From: DAOUBP01 sp034432655
GTDB lineage: Bacteria; Chloroflexota; Anaerolineae; CG2-30-64-16
DNA length: 64,000 nucleotides
Assembly: GCA_034432655.1 (NCBI GenBank)
Contig: DAOUBP010000096.1
Span: 1-64,000 of the forward strand
Direction of reading: 5' to 3'
The translations under genes and the position numbers were made by a program. This document shows positions 18,002 to 27,117 of this stretch, in pieces. Every line of letters starts with the position of its first letter. Within the stretch, counting starts at the first letter, position 1. Under the pieces are notes generated by a model that did no database searches, was not told where the DNA came from, and worked only from the letters and a program-made list of their open reading frames with translations.

Positions 18002-19861
18002 ATGCCTGGATTGGTGGTGATCGTTGCTGAGCCGAAGCGTCCTGATCTGACGACGGTGTTGGACCAGATGTTGGGGGCCATGGCCTATCCTGGTTACCAA
18101 AGCGCGTCCCTGGTTGTACCCGAGTTGGGGATTGCGATGGGCCAGACAGGGCCTCGCCGTGTAGCACCGGCCAACCCGGGCCTTTGGCCGCCCGGCGCCA
18201 CCTTGCGCACGGCGCAAGTCGTGACACTGCTGGAGGGTGAACCGCAATTCCCCGGGCAGATGCGCGCGGAGTTAGGGCTTTCGCCAACCGCCGATCGGAC
18301 AGAGGCGATTGCAGCGCTCTACGCCATCCGTGGAACAGGCGGATTCGTCCATCTGCGCGGCCATTGGGCGGCTGCGCTCTTGGACCGGCGGTCAGGCTCT
18401 TTGTTGCTGGTCAACGATCACTTCGGCACGCGTAGCCTTTATCGTGTGCGCGCGCAGGATGGCGCCTGGTTGGTTGCTACCCATCCGGCTGCGCTCTTGG
18501 CTTACCCACAACTTGACCGGGATGTGAATCTGGCCGGCATCGCTGAGTACCTCGCCTTCGGCCATGCCTTGGGCCGTAAGACGATCTTTCGAGGCGTCGA
18601 GAGGTTACCGGCGGCTACCTGCCTGGAATTTGCGGCCAGGGAGTCGCGCGAAACACGCTATTGGCGCCCGCTTGCGCCGCCTGTCCAACAACGGGTCAGT
18701 CAGGCCGACCTGGAGGAGATTCGTCAGCTTTTCAACGAGAGTGTTTACCGGGCAGCGACCACGGGAGGGGCAACCTGTCTGGCGCTCACCGGCGGGATGG
18801 ATGCGCGGGCGATTCTGTCTGCCCTGGTGGCCGCCGGGCTGCAGCCCCACACGTTGACACATGCGGTGCCGGACAGTACAGATGCTGTTTTGAGTGCAGA
18901 ACTTGCCCGTCGGGCGCAGGCCACCCATCACTTCTTCGCGGTGCACGGTGAGATGCTACCACCGCAACTTGAGCCTGGAGCCAAATTGCTCGGCGGGATG
19001 GTGGCGGGCATAGATGTGCACCCACTGTGTTTTCTCGATGATCTGACGCAGTTCACCGATGTTGTGATGACCGGCCTGGGCGCCGATGTGATGCGCCTGG
19101 ATCATGCCGGCGTGGACATCGTGCCGGGTCGCGATACGGCCGAAACCTTGATTGAGGATATCCGGCGCTATCATAACATGATTTTTAGCACCGGACACGA
19201 TTTGCCTGTGCTCTTGGACCCGACGGTTGCGCCTGACCTGGCTTTGGAACCGGTGCATGCGATTGCCGAATACGTCACGTCCCGGTTGCCCGACCTCCCG
19301 TTGGACGAGATCGGCAGCGCTTTCTTCCTGGAAGAGCGGGTGCCTACGATCTGGGTCAAAGGTGATTTGATCGTGCGCCGTGAATTGGAGACCCGCCATC
19401 CATTTCTGGATCCGGATTTGCTGACTCGCGCCTGGGCTTTGCCGCGGTCGGCCCGTTTGCAGGCGTTGGCCCACCGCTACATCATCACGCGCAATGCGCC
19501 AGCTTTGGCTGATGTTCCTTATGAGCGGGATGGATTGCCCCTGCGCTACCCCTTCACGTCGGCCGAGCGTTGGCGCCTTCGGTTGCAAAGCTGGCGACAT
19601 GAGCTTGCGATGCGTTTGGGCCGGGGTTGGAAACGGCAGCCTAACTACCGTTACGCGGACTGGCTTCGGGGCCCGTTGCGACCGCTGCTGGCAGAGGTCT
19701 TGTTGGATGCGCGCAGTATGGCGCGGCCGTATTTCCGGGCAGGTGTCCTGCGTCGTCTGTTTGACGAACATATGGCGGGCCGTGATCATACCGTGCGCCT
19801 GGCGGCTTTGTTGTCGCTTGAGCTAACAGTTCGTCTTTTGATCGAGCGCGATGGCATCTGA
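18002..19861 (+). CDS. Asparagine-synthase-like protein, glutaminase Cys missing
   Basis: A 619-aa protein resembling AsnB: an N-terminal GATase_7-like half (NDHFGTRSLYRV near residues 139-150, then a FGHALGRKTIFRGV segment) and a C-terminal PP-loop synthetase half with LALTGGMDARAIL near residues 260-272. The N-terminal catalytic Cys2 of true glutamine-dependent enzymes is absent (MPGLVV), so glutaminase activity is unlikely. The PP-loop SGG.DS signature is changed to TGGMDA. Such proteins are common in polysaccharide clusters and may form amides on uronic acids or modify an amino-sugar donor, but that is inference. It is followed by an 11-nt overlap with the next glycosyltransferase. Confidence 0.8.
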   Translation: MPGLVVIVAEPKRPDLTTVLDQMLGAMAYPGYQSASLVVPELGIAMGQTGPRRVAPANPGLWPPGATLRTAQVVTLLEGEPQFPGQMRAELGLSPTADRTEAIAALYAIRGTGGFVHLRGHWAAALLDRRSGSLLLVNDHFGTRSLYRVRAQDGAWLVATHPAALLAYPQLDRDVNLAGIAEYLAFGHALGRKTIFRGVERLPAATCLEFAARESRETRYWRPLAPPVQQRVSQADLEEIRQLFNESVYRAATTGGATCLALTGGMDARAILSALVAAGLQPHTLTHAVPDSTDAVLSAELARRAQATHHFFAVHGEMLPPQLEPGAKLLGGMVAGIDVHPLCFLDDLTQFTDVVMTGLGADVMRLDHAGVDIVPGRDTAETLIEDIRRYHNMIFSTGHDLPVLLDPTVAPDLALEPVHAIAEYVTSRLPDLPLDEIGSAFFLEERVPTIWVKGDLIVRRELETRHPFLDPDLLTRAWALPRSARLQALAHRYIITRNAPALADVPYERDGLPLRYPFTSAERWRLRLQSWRHELAMRLGRGWKRQPNYRYADWLRGPLRPLLAEVLLDARSMARPYFRAGVLRRLFDEHMAGRDHTVRLAALLSLELTVRLLIERDGI

Positions 19862-21077
19862 ATCGTTGACCTCGCTGGCGGGTGAGACGATCTTGTGTAT
19901 GGCACCCGACCCTTGGCACGGTCTGTGGCGGAATCGTCATCACATTATGACGCGGCTGGCGCGGCGCAACCTGGTACTCTACGTAGAGCCCAGGGTCTAC
20001 TTGTGGGAAGCGTTGCGGCGTTTTCGCACCGGCCAATGGCGCCTGTCCGATTTGCGCCGGCCGCTGGCTGAGCATTATCAGGATGGGCTATATATTTATC
20101 ACGATCCGTACTATGCACCGTTTGCGGGCCGGCTGAGCGGTGGGCCACTGACCGCTGCATTGCGTCAGCGTGCCTTGCGCAAGACGTTGGCGCAATTGGG
20201 CGGCGGCGCGCCGATTTTGTGGTTATTGCGACCGTATCAGGCGGATCACATCGGACGCTGCGATGAGAAACTGGTGGTCTATCATGTTACCGACGAATAC
20301 AGCGCATACCCTTCGGTGACCGATCGAGAGGCATTTCGCCGTGCTGAGGAGGCGTTGTTGCGGCGGGCGGACCTGGTTATTGTCACGGCGCCCGGCTTGC
20401 TGACCAGCCGAAAGCCGCTTAACCCGCACACTTTTTTGGTGCCGAATGCAGTGGACTACGCAGGGTTTCAGCAGCGTTTGGCGCAACCAGCGTTGTGCCT
20501 TGAGGGAATGGCCGGTTTGCCCCGCCCGCGCATCGGCTACGTGGGCGCTTTGAACGAGAAGGTGGATTACGGGTTGTTGGCTCAGGTCGCCCGCCAACGG
20601 CCTGCGTGGCATATTGTGCTGGTGGGGCTACGTGATCTGGCCAGCGAGCCGCATAAGGCGGATGTGTTGGATGGGCTGACAAACGTTCATTGGTTGGGAC
20701 CGGTGCCGGTCACAGAAGTCCCTGGGGCCATCGCCGGATTGGACGTGTGCCTGTTGCCTTATGAGCGTAACCCATGGACAGCGAACATTGATTCGCTGAA
20801 GTTGTATGAATATCTGGCTTGTGGGCGGCCGGTGGTTAGCACCGATGTGCCGACAGCCCATCTCTTTGATCGTGAGTCGGCCCGGGCGGGTGTTCCGTTG
20901 GTGCGCGTGGCCGACACCCCGGAAGCTTTTGTGGCACAGATTGAGGCTGCGCTGGCCGAGAATGGGCCGGAGGCGGCGGCTGCCCGTCGTCGCGTCGCTG
21001 CCGCTAACACCTGGGAACAGCGCGTCGCCCAGATCGAGCGCCTGTTGCTCGAGGCCCTGGCGCGCAAGAAGCGATGA
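19851..21077 (+). CDS. Glycosyltransferase, TuaH-like GT4-type (tandem copy 1)
   Basis: A 408-aa predicted GT-B fold protein. The N-terminus has the DPWHGLWRNRHHIMTRLA signature, also seen in the next gene, and the C-terminal half carries RIGYVGAL, then SLKLYEYLACGRPVVSTD, the nucleotide-sugar-binding region of GT1/GT4-like enzymes. The sequence resembles TuaH/WsaE-related single-domain glycosyltransferases. It overlaps the upstream gene by 11 nt and the downstream one by 4 nt (ATGA). It probably adds one sugar to the lipid-linked repeat unit on the cytoplasmic side; donor and linkage are unknown. Confidence 0.85.
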   Translation: MASESLTSLAGETILCMAPDPWHGLWRNRHHIMTRLARRNLVLYVEPRVYLWEALRRFRTGQWRLSDLRRPLAEHYQDGLYIYHDPYYAPFAGRLSGGPLTAALRQRALRKTLAQLGGGAPILWLLRPYQADHIGRCDEKLVVYHVTDEYSAYPSVTDREAFRRAEEALLRRADLVIVTAPGLLTSRKPLNPHTFLVPNAVDYAGFQQRLAQPALCLEGMAGLPRPRIGYVGALNEKVDYGLLAQVARQRPAWHIVLVGLRDLASEPHKADVLDGLTNVHWLGPVPVTEVPGAIAGLDVCLLPYERNPWTANIDSLKLYEYLACGRPVVSTDVPTAHLFDRESARAGVPLVRVADTPEAFVAQIEAALAENGPEAAAARRRVAAANTWEQRVAQIERLLLEALARKKR

Positions 21078-22243
21078 TCGAGGGGATTGATTTCGTCTAT
21101 TATGGGCCGGAGCCCTGGGCCGGTATGTGGCGCAATCGCCATCACCTGCTCAGCAGGCTGGCCCGTTGTAACCGGGTGATCTATGTGGAACCGTTGCCAT
21201 ATCTGCGGCCGTTGCTGCAGCAGTGGGCTGCCGGTTCTGCACAGGGCCGGGCGTTAAACCCTGGCGGCCTTCAGCAATTGGCCCCCAATCTGTGGCGCTA
21301 CCAGGCACCGGTTTATGCCGCTGTCGGCGGGGGTCCTTTGTGGCGGCCGGTTGCGGCGCAGTTGCGTGCAGCTCATTTGCGCAGCACGCTGCGTGCGATC
21401 GGGATAGATCGGCCGGTGGTGTGGCTTTCGCACCCGAGCCAGGCCTTCCTCCGTCACGACCTGGCTGCCCGGCTGCGTGTCTATCACGTGGTGGATGAGT
21501 ATCTGGGTTACTTCGGCGTGGACGAGGCGCACCGGGCACGGTTGGCCGCCTGGGAGGATGAAATCATCGCCTGGGCCGATCTGGTGATTGTGGTGTCGCC
21601 TGCCCTGGCCGAAGCGAAACGCAAGGCCGGGCCTAAGATACACGTGCTGCCCAATGCTGCTGATCTGACCGCTTTTGACGCAGCACTGGCACATCCCACA
21701 GATCCCGGCCTGCCCCGGCCGGTGATCGGCTATGTCGGTTTGATCAGCAGCCGGCTTGATTTGAAGGCTTTGTTGAGCCTGGCCCAGCAGCAACCGGCCT
21801 GGTCGTTGGTGTTGGTCGGGGAAGTGGTGACCGCCGGCTGTGAAGCTGAGATCGCTGCTCTGCGGGCCCTGCCCAATGTGCATCTGCCGGGAGTCAGGCC
21901 TGCGGCCGAGATCCCGGCCTTGATTGCCGGCTGGGATGTGGGTTTGATCCCGTATCGGGTCAACACAGAGACCGAGCATGCAAGCCCTTTGAAGCTGTAC
22001 GAGTATCTGGCTGCCGGCCTGCCGGTGGTCAGCGCCGATGTGCCGGCGGTCCGGCCGTTTGCCGCGCTGGTTCAGATCGTGCCCGAGGGGGGGAGTTACG
22101 CAGAGGCGGTTGCACGCGCGTTGGCCGAGACCTCCGTTCAGGCTCGCCTGGAGCGTCGGGCGGCTGTGCGTGTCCATTCCTGGGACGCCCGGGTGGAGAT
22201 GTTGTCCCAGATATTGGCCGAGGGGCTGGCCGGAACCGGTTGA
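21074..22243 (+). CDS. Glycosyltransferase, TuaH-like GT4-type (tandem copy 2)
   Basis: A 389-aa paralog of the preceding gene, with EPWAGMWRNRHHLLSRLA at the N-terminus and PLKLYEYLAAGLPVVSAD at the C-terminal donor site. The ATGA overlap with the preceding stop indicates translational coupling. The two copies have clearly diverged outside the motifs, which suggests an old tandem duplication with different sugar specificity. It acts in the cytoplasm on a lipid-linked glycan by analogy. Confidence 0.85.
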   Translation: MIEGIDFVYYGPEPWAGMWRNRHHLLSRLARCNRVIYVEPLPYLRPLLQQWAAGSAQGRALNPGGLQQLAPNLWRYQAPVYAAVGGGPLWRPVAAQLRAAHLRSTLRAIGIDRPVVWLSHPSQAFLRHDLAARLRVYHVVDEYLGYFGVDEAHRARLAAWEDEIIAWADLVIVVSPALAEAKRKAGPKIHVLPNAADLTAFDAALAHPTDPGLPRPVIGYVGLISSRLDLKALLSLAQQQPAWSLVLVGEVVTAGCEAEIAALRALPNVHLPGVRPAAEIPALIAGWDVGLIPYRVNTETEHASPLKLYEYLAAGLPVVSADVPAVRPFAALVQIVPEGGSYAEAVARALAETSVQARLERRAAVRVHSWDARVEMLSQILAEGLAGTG

Positions 22244-22252
22244 ACAGGTGAG

Positions 22253-23227
22253 ATGAGCGTTTCGATCACAGATCAAGGCGATCGGAGGATCGTCGAAATC
22301 GTCGGAGAACAGCGCGGCTTTGGCGGGGTGGTGAACTACAGCCGGCTGGAGACCCACTACACCCGCGCGACCCTGGAGGCCTTGCTGGCCGCCAAGGGCG
22401 AGATGTGGCTGCGCGATGAAATCGCGCGGGCGGAGGAACCGTCCTACGTCCAGGAGCCGTTACGTCGTCAGTTCGAGCGGTTCGTTCCGGTGCGTGGCTT
22501 GCGGGTGTTGGATTTCGGCAGCGGTTGCAGCGCCTCCAGCTTATGTCTGGCGCGTCTGGGTGCAGCTCAGGTGGTGGGTGTGGAACCACAAGAACAGTTT
22601 GTGGAGGCTGCTCGCCTCCGCATTCGTGATAGTGGCCTGGCTGATCGCGTGACCGCTCTGCACCTGACCGACACCCTGCATTTGCCGTTTCCCGATGGCT
22701 GTTTTGACGCCGTGGTCATGAACGCTGTGGTCGAGCACATCCCGCCCCGCCTCCGGCCAGCACACCTGCGCGAGGTCTGGCGGGTGCTGGCAGCGGGGGG
22801 CCATCTTTTCATCGGCGAGACGCCTAATCGTCTTTGGCCGCAGGACTATCACACCACAGGTTTATGGGGCGTGCCCTACCTCCCGCTGTCTGTGGCCAGG
22901 GCGTATGCGATCCGTCGCGGCCGGGTGCCGCCCGCTGCCACCACGGCTTGGCTGTTGTCCGAGGGGCTGCGGGGGGCAACCTACTGGGAGTTACAACGTG
23001 CGCTGGGGCGTGCCGCGATCTGTCTTAACCTGACGCGCGGCGACGACGTGGCTGCTTTTTGGGCGCGTTCCCTGGGCCGGCCGGGGCAATCCGACCGTAA
23101 GCTGGCCTTGAAACGCGCGCTGGCGTTCACCCATCAGTGGTTCGACAGGCTGGTGTTGCGCCCATTGCGCGTTCCAGCAGTCGCGCTCTTGCCCGATTTG
23201 AGCCTTTGCTTTCAGAAACGTGTCTGA
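22253..23227 (+). CDS. SAM-dependent methyltransferase with N-terminal extension
   Basis: A 324-aa protein. Residues 1-80 form an extension without recognisable motifs; the Rossmann methyltransferase core follows, with VLDFGSGCSASSLCLA (about residues 85-100) as motif I, GVEPQ as motif II, LPFPDGCFDAVVMNAVVEH as the post-I region and the AGGHLFIGETPN strand. It starts 9 nt after the glycosyltransferase and is followed 25 nt later by the co-polymerase gene. It is likely to methylate a sugar or the non-reducing end of the glycan, which in other systems can control chain length; that is inference. Confidence 0.83.
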   Translation: MSVSITDQGDRRIVEIVGEQRGFGGVVNYSRLETHYTRATLEALLAAKGEMWLRDEIARAEEPSYVQEPLRRQFERFVPVRGLRVLDFGSGCSASSLCLARLGAAQVVGVEPQEQFVEAARLRIRDSGLADRVTALHLTDTLHLPFPDGCFDAVVMNAVVEHIPPRLRPAHLREVWRVLAAGGHLFIGETPNRLWPQDYHTTGLWGVPYLPLSVARAYAIRRGRVPPAATTAWLLSEGLRGATYWELQRALGRAAICLNLTRGDDVAAFWARSLGRPGQSDRKLALKRALAFTHQWFDRLVLRPLRVPAVALLPDLSLCFQKRV

Positions 23228-23252
23228 ATGACGGTCCTTGCAAGGATAAGGT

Positions 23253-24434
23253 ATGGTAAACACGACTTCTATCTCGCACAAAGGTGATTTTGGCCAGCAA
23301 CTGGCGGTTTTTCGCAAACGTTTGTGGATGATCGTGCTGCTGTTTGCCGTTACGATGGTGGTGATCCTGGTTCAGGCGTTATCTGCACCCCCAACGTATC
23401 GTGCCACTGTGCGCCTACAGGTGATCCCGTTGGAGTCGGAGCAGGTGGCGCTGTATGGCCAGCCGCCGGCCGGTGCCAACGTGGATCTGACGGCATTTGT
23501 GTTTCGCGAGGTGGTCCGTAGCGGTACGGTTGCCTGGCGCACAATCGGTCAGTTGGGGCTGAGTATGAATGCCGAACAGCTCCTGCGCAATATCTCTGCC
23601 AGCCAGCAAAACGACTTTGTGACGGTGACGGCCGAGGCGGACTCACCGCAACTGGCCGAGGCGATTGTCACAGCGCAGGTCGAGAACGCGTTGGCCCAAT
23701 ACCGCGACGATCGCATGCGCCCGACAACCTTTTTGCGCGAATTCGTCGAGGCCCAACTGGTGGAGGCCGACCAGGCGTTGGCCAAGTCCCAAGCCGCACT
23801 GGAGCAGTTCAAGGTCGAGCATGGCTTCGACTCGTTGGAGCGGGAGGTCGCCGCGTATCAAGATACCATCCGCGGTTTGCGGCGCGAGCAAGATGCTGCG
23901 CTGTTGGTAATAGCCCAGCTGAAAGCGCGCATTCGCGTCCTGGAGGACGAGATCAAGGCCAGCACGGCCGCAGCCCAAAGCGCCGCAGAGGGCAGTGACG
24001 AACGTGCGTTGGCATTGCGCCGCGCCAGTGAGCAGGCTGCTACCCTGGCGACTCTGCGGGGGGAGCTGGCGGCCCAGGAAGCCTTGCATCTGGAATACGA
24101 CGTCACCATCAAACGGTGGGAAACCGAGCTGACGTCGTTGATCGGATTGGGAAACGAATATGCCCGGTTGACCGGCGCAGTAACGCGCGCCCAGAACACG
24201 CGGGATTTTCTCTTCGGCAAGGTGCTGGAAGCGCAGTTGAAGGAGCAGCAAGCCCAAAATGTCGGCTATCTGCGCGTGGTTGAGCCCGCGCGACGGCCCG
24301 ATCAGCCTGTGCCCAGCCGGACTTTGCAGATCGCGCTGGTCGGCGGCTTGCTGAGCCTGGTGGTCGGGGCAGCATTGGCTTTGTTGTTTGAAGTGATCGA
24401 ATCGGCGATGAAAACACGGGCGGAGCGTGCCTGA
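23253..24434 (+). CDS. Wzz/GumC-like polysaccharide co-polymerase without kinase domain
   Basis: A 393-aa protein with the classic PCP layout: a short cytoplasmic N-terminus, TM1 at about 25-47, a large outside domain with long coiled coil (about 170-290, rich in Glu, Ala and Arg heptads), a Pro-rich segment ARRPDQPVPSRT before TM2, and TM2 at about 362-384, ending EVIESAMKTRAERA. No Walker A/B or Tyr-rich BY-kinase tail is present, and no separate kinase gene is seen in the window. SD-like AAGGATAAGG precedes ATG. It probably sets chain length together with the polymerase two genes downstream. Confidence 0.85.
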   Translation: MVNTTSISHKGDFGQQLAVFRKRLWMIVLLFAVTMVVILVQALSAPPTYRATVRLQVIPLESEQVALYGQPPAGANVDLTAFVFREVVRSGTVAWRTIGQLGLSMNAEQLLRNISASQQNDFVTVTAEADSPQLAEAIVTAQVENALAQYRDDRMRPTTFLREFVEAQLVEADQALAKSQAALEQFKVEHGFDSLEREVAAYQDTIRGLRREQDAALLVIAQLKARIRVLEDEIKASTAAAQSAAEGSDERALALRRASEQAATLATLRGELAAQEALHLEYDVTIKRWETELTSLIGLGNEYARLTGAVTRAQNTRDFLFGKVLEAQLKEQQAQNVGYLRVVEPARRPDQPVPSRTLQIALVGGLLSLVVGAALALLFEVIESAMKTRAERA

Positions 24435-24439
24435 CGCGC

Positions 24440-25666
24440 ATGAAGATCCTGTACGTTGATCTCAGCCCCAGTTGGGGGGGCTCCCTGGCCAGCCTGGACC
24501 GGCTTTTGCCGCGCCTTGACCCGTGTGCCTATCAGCCGTTGTTGTTGTTGGCCGACCAGAACCGCGCTGCCGCCAGTTTCCGCGCCCGCTCTTTGCCTGT
24601 CTACACGGTGCCCACTTTGCGCGCCGAGGCCGCGCGCAACACTGCGCTGGTGCGTCAGCTAAAAGCCACAACGGCGGGGCAAAAGCTGCGGACAGGGCGG
24701 CTTGCGCCGCTGTGGCGCACCGCGCGCGGGGTGCGGAGCACACTCCTCCGCACATGGCCGTTGACGGTACGTCTGTGGCGGGTTATGATGGCCCTGCACC
24801 CCGACCTGGTGCATATCAACGACGCGCTTTTTGTCAACCGGCCAGCTGTTGCCGCCGCCTGGCTGGCGCGCCTGCCCGCCATCTGCCATGTGCGCTCATT
24901 AGGCCAGCTTTCCGGATGGGATCGGCTGTGGGCCCGCACACTACGCGGTTTTGTTTTCATTTCCCAGTGGGTGGCGCAGGACCAGGCCGCGCAAGGGATC
25001 CCGCTGTCCCGTGGCCGGGTGATTTACGACGGTGTTGACCTGGCTGCTTACGCTGATGTGCCCGCCAAGGCAGAGGCTCGGGCGGCGTTGGGCCTGCCCC
25101 CGGAACGCAAGATCGTCCTGGCATTGGGTCGCCTGGTCCCCTGGAAGGGGCAAGACCTGTTCCTGCGCGGCCTGCGTCGCGTGGCCGACGCGGTGCCTGA
25201 TGTGCTTGGTGTGGTGGCCGGCGGGCCCGAGCCCTACAGCCTGGACTTTGAGCCCGCGCTCCATGCCCTGGCAGATGAACTCCGCCTGGGGGATGCGGTG
25301 CGTTTTATGGGGCCTGTCCCCGACCCTGCGCTGGCCCTGGCCGCTGCCGATGTGTTGGCCCACACCTCGGTGTCCCCGGAGCCCTTCGGTTTGGTGATGC
25401 TGGAGGCGATGGCGGTTGGCCGGCCGGTGGTGACCCCGGCCGCTGGGGGCGGTCTTGAAATTGTCGTGCACGGCGAGACCGGGTTCCATTATGCCCCGGG
25501 AGATGAGGAGGCGTTGGCCCAGGCGTTACTGACATTGCTGAATGACCCCTCGCGCGCTGAGCAGATGGGTGCTGCCGGCCGGGAACGAGTAGCTTCCCGG
25601 TTTACTCCAGAGCAGTTCGTCGGTGAGGTGTGTCGGTTCTATCGTGATCTCCTTCCGGGAAGGTGA
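24440..25666 (+). CDS. GT4 family glycosyltransferase
   Basis: A 408-aa GT-B protein. The N-terminal acceptor half includes DLSPSWGGSLASL and HPDLVHINDALF; the donor half begins with ALGRLVPWKGQDLFLRGL and carries the retaining-enzyme E-x7-E motif in SPEPFGLVMLEAMAVGRP. It starts 5 nt after the co-polymerase gene, and its last bases (GTGATG) overlap the polymerase start. A cytoplasmic transferase building the repeat unit is the likely role; sugar donor unknown. Confidence 0.87.
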   Translation: MKILYVDLSPSWGGSLASLDRLLPRLDPCAYQPLLLLADQNRAAASFRARSLPVYTVPTLRAEAARNTALVRQLKATTAGQKLRTGRLAPLWRTARGVRSTLLRTWPLTVRLWRVMMALHPDLVHINDALFVNRPAVAAAWLARLPAICHVRSLGQLSGWDRLWARTLRGFVFISQWVAQDQAAQGIPLSRGRVIYDGVDLAAYADVPAKAEARAALGLPPERKIVLALGRLVPWKGQDLFLRGLRRVADAVPDVLGVVAGGPEPYSLDFEPALHALADELRLGDAVRFMGPVPDPALALAAADVLAHTSVSPEPFGLVMLEAMAVGRPVVTPAAGGGLEIVVHGETGFHYAPGDEEALAQALLTLLNDPSRAEQMGAAGRERVASRFTPEQFVGEVCRFYRDLLPGR

Positions 25667-27117
25667 TGATGCAGGAAATCCTGGCGCGTATGCCAGCTTC
25701 ACGGTTGAAGGGTTGGTTGCTTTCCGCGTTGGCTGCGCTGACCACGGTGGCCGGCGGTTTGTGGCTCGGCAGGGCTCTCATGTCGTCGGAGTGGACCGAG
25801 GCGGTTACCCTGGTCGGATTGGCTGCGGCTGGCCTGTTGGTCTTGCTGGCGCCCGGGGTGGGGTTGTTGGCGTGGATCGTGCTTGCGCCCTACGCCCCCC
25901 ACATCTATCTAAGGCTGGATTTCGGCAGCGGCATCCCCAACCTGGATCTGGGCCGGCTGGCGACATTGCTTTTGGCCTATCTGCTGGTTGCGCGCGCCAT
26001 TTGGCAGCCGGCCGCGGCCGAGTCTTCCTGGCGGCCGGTGAGGCTGGGATGGACTGAAGCCTTGATGGCCGCTTTTGCTGCGGTAATGATCTCGTCGGTC
26101 TTCGTCGGTGCCGGCGGTGTGGTTTCCGGGTTGCAGAATGTGTTTGATTTCGTTGCCATGCCATATCTGGTTTACCTGTTTGCGCGTACCTGGCTGCGCA
26201 GTGCGCGTGGGACGGCAGGGATGATCGGGGCTGTGGCGCTGGCCGGCGCGTTGATGGGGTTCATCACTACGCGGGAGCAACTTACCGGGCAGGCGGTTTT
26301 TTCGCCCACCTTTTATACCTTGGAATATGAACAGGGCATCCGGCTGGTTATGAGTTTGTTTGGCCACCCCTCTACCATTGCCATGGCGCTGGCCATCTCG
26401 GTACCGGTGTTGATCTACGGTATCCGTTTTCCTCTTGTGCCCAGGATGCGCCTCTGGCTGGCGCTGGCGCTCGTGATGACCCTGGCAGGCGTGTTCTTCG
26501 CTTACATGCGCGCAGGGTGGCTGGGTGCCTTGTTGGGCCTGTTGGTACCCGCGTTGCTGAACCGGGAGCTACGGCGGGCGCTCTTGCCTTTGACTCCGCT
26601 GGTGGTTCTGCTGGTCGTTCTGGCGGTTGTGTTCGGCGTGGATCTGGAAACTGTGCAGAGCCGTCTGACTTCCCAGGCGCCGCTTACCTATCGGTTCACT
26701 GCCTGGCAGATCGCATGGGAACTGTTCAAATCCTCACCGTTCTTGGGGATCGGCTGGAACCAGTTCGGACAGGCCGCAGCCACCCAGTTCGGTTGGAACC
26801 CTCATATCAAGCTGAGCGACCTGCCTTCGCCCCATAACACCTATTTGAACGTTTTGGTCACCGGCGGGATATTGGGCTTGTTGCCCTATTTGGGTGTTTT
26901 GATTTCCGTTGTCGTGACAGGGTGGCGTTACTGGCGGCGCAGGATCGGCCGCGAGACGGTTGCGGTGTTATGGGCTACCACACTCGCTTACATGGCGATC
27001 ATCGCCTCTTTTGACGCGTTCAACGCCCAGTACGCGAACATGCTCTATTTCCTGATCTGTGGCGCGCTGGCAGGCCGTTTGGAGGTCAGCGCGGCCGGTG
27101 TTGAGGAACCGGCATGA
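25666..27117 (+). CDS. O-antigen ligase/Wzy-type polymerase family membrane protein
   Basis: About 483 aa with 11-12 transmembrane helices and the Wzy_C region: a large outside loop ending in LPSPHNTYLNVLVTGGILG, where the His-Asn pair followed by Gly-rich turn is the family hallmark. It polymerises lipid-linked repeat units or ligates glycan to an acceptor at the outer membrane-face. Three consecutive candidate starts overlap the preceding stop (GTG 25663, ATG 25666, ATG 25669); the SD GGGAAGG at 25657-25663 is best spaced for 25669, while 25666 gives a TGATG overlap. The final ATGA overlaps the next gene. Confidence 0.85.
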   Translation: MMQEILARMPASRLKGWLLSALAALTTVAGGLWLGRALMSSEWTEAVTLVGLAAAGLLVLLAPGVGLLAWIVLAPYAPHIYLRLDFGSGIPNLDLGRLATLLLAYLLVARAIWQPAAAESSWRPVRLGWTEALMAAFAAVMISSVFVGAGGVVSGLQNVFDFVAMPYLVYLFARTWLRSARGTAGMIGAVALAGALMGFITTREQLTGQAVFSPTFYTLEYEQGIRLVMSLFGHPSTIAMALAISVPVLIYGIRFPLVPRMRLWLALALVMTLAGVFFAYMRAGWLGALLGLLVPALLNRELRRALLPLTPLVVLLVVLAVVFGVDLETVQSRLTSQAPLTYRFTAWQIAWELFKSSPFLGIGWNQFGQAAATQFGWNPHIKLSDLPSPHNTYLNVLVTGGILGLLPYLGVLISVVVTGWRYWRRRIGRETVAVLWATTLAYMAIIASFDAFNAQYANMLYFLICGALAGRLEVSAAGVEEPA

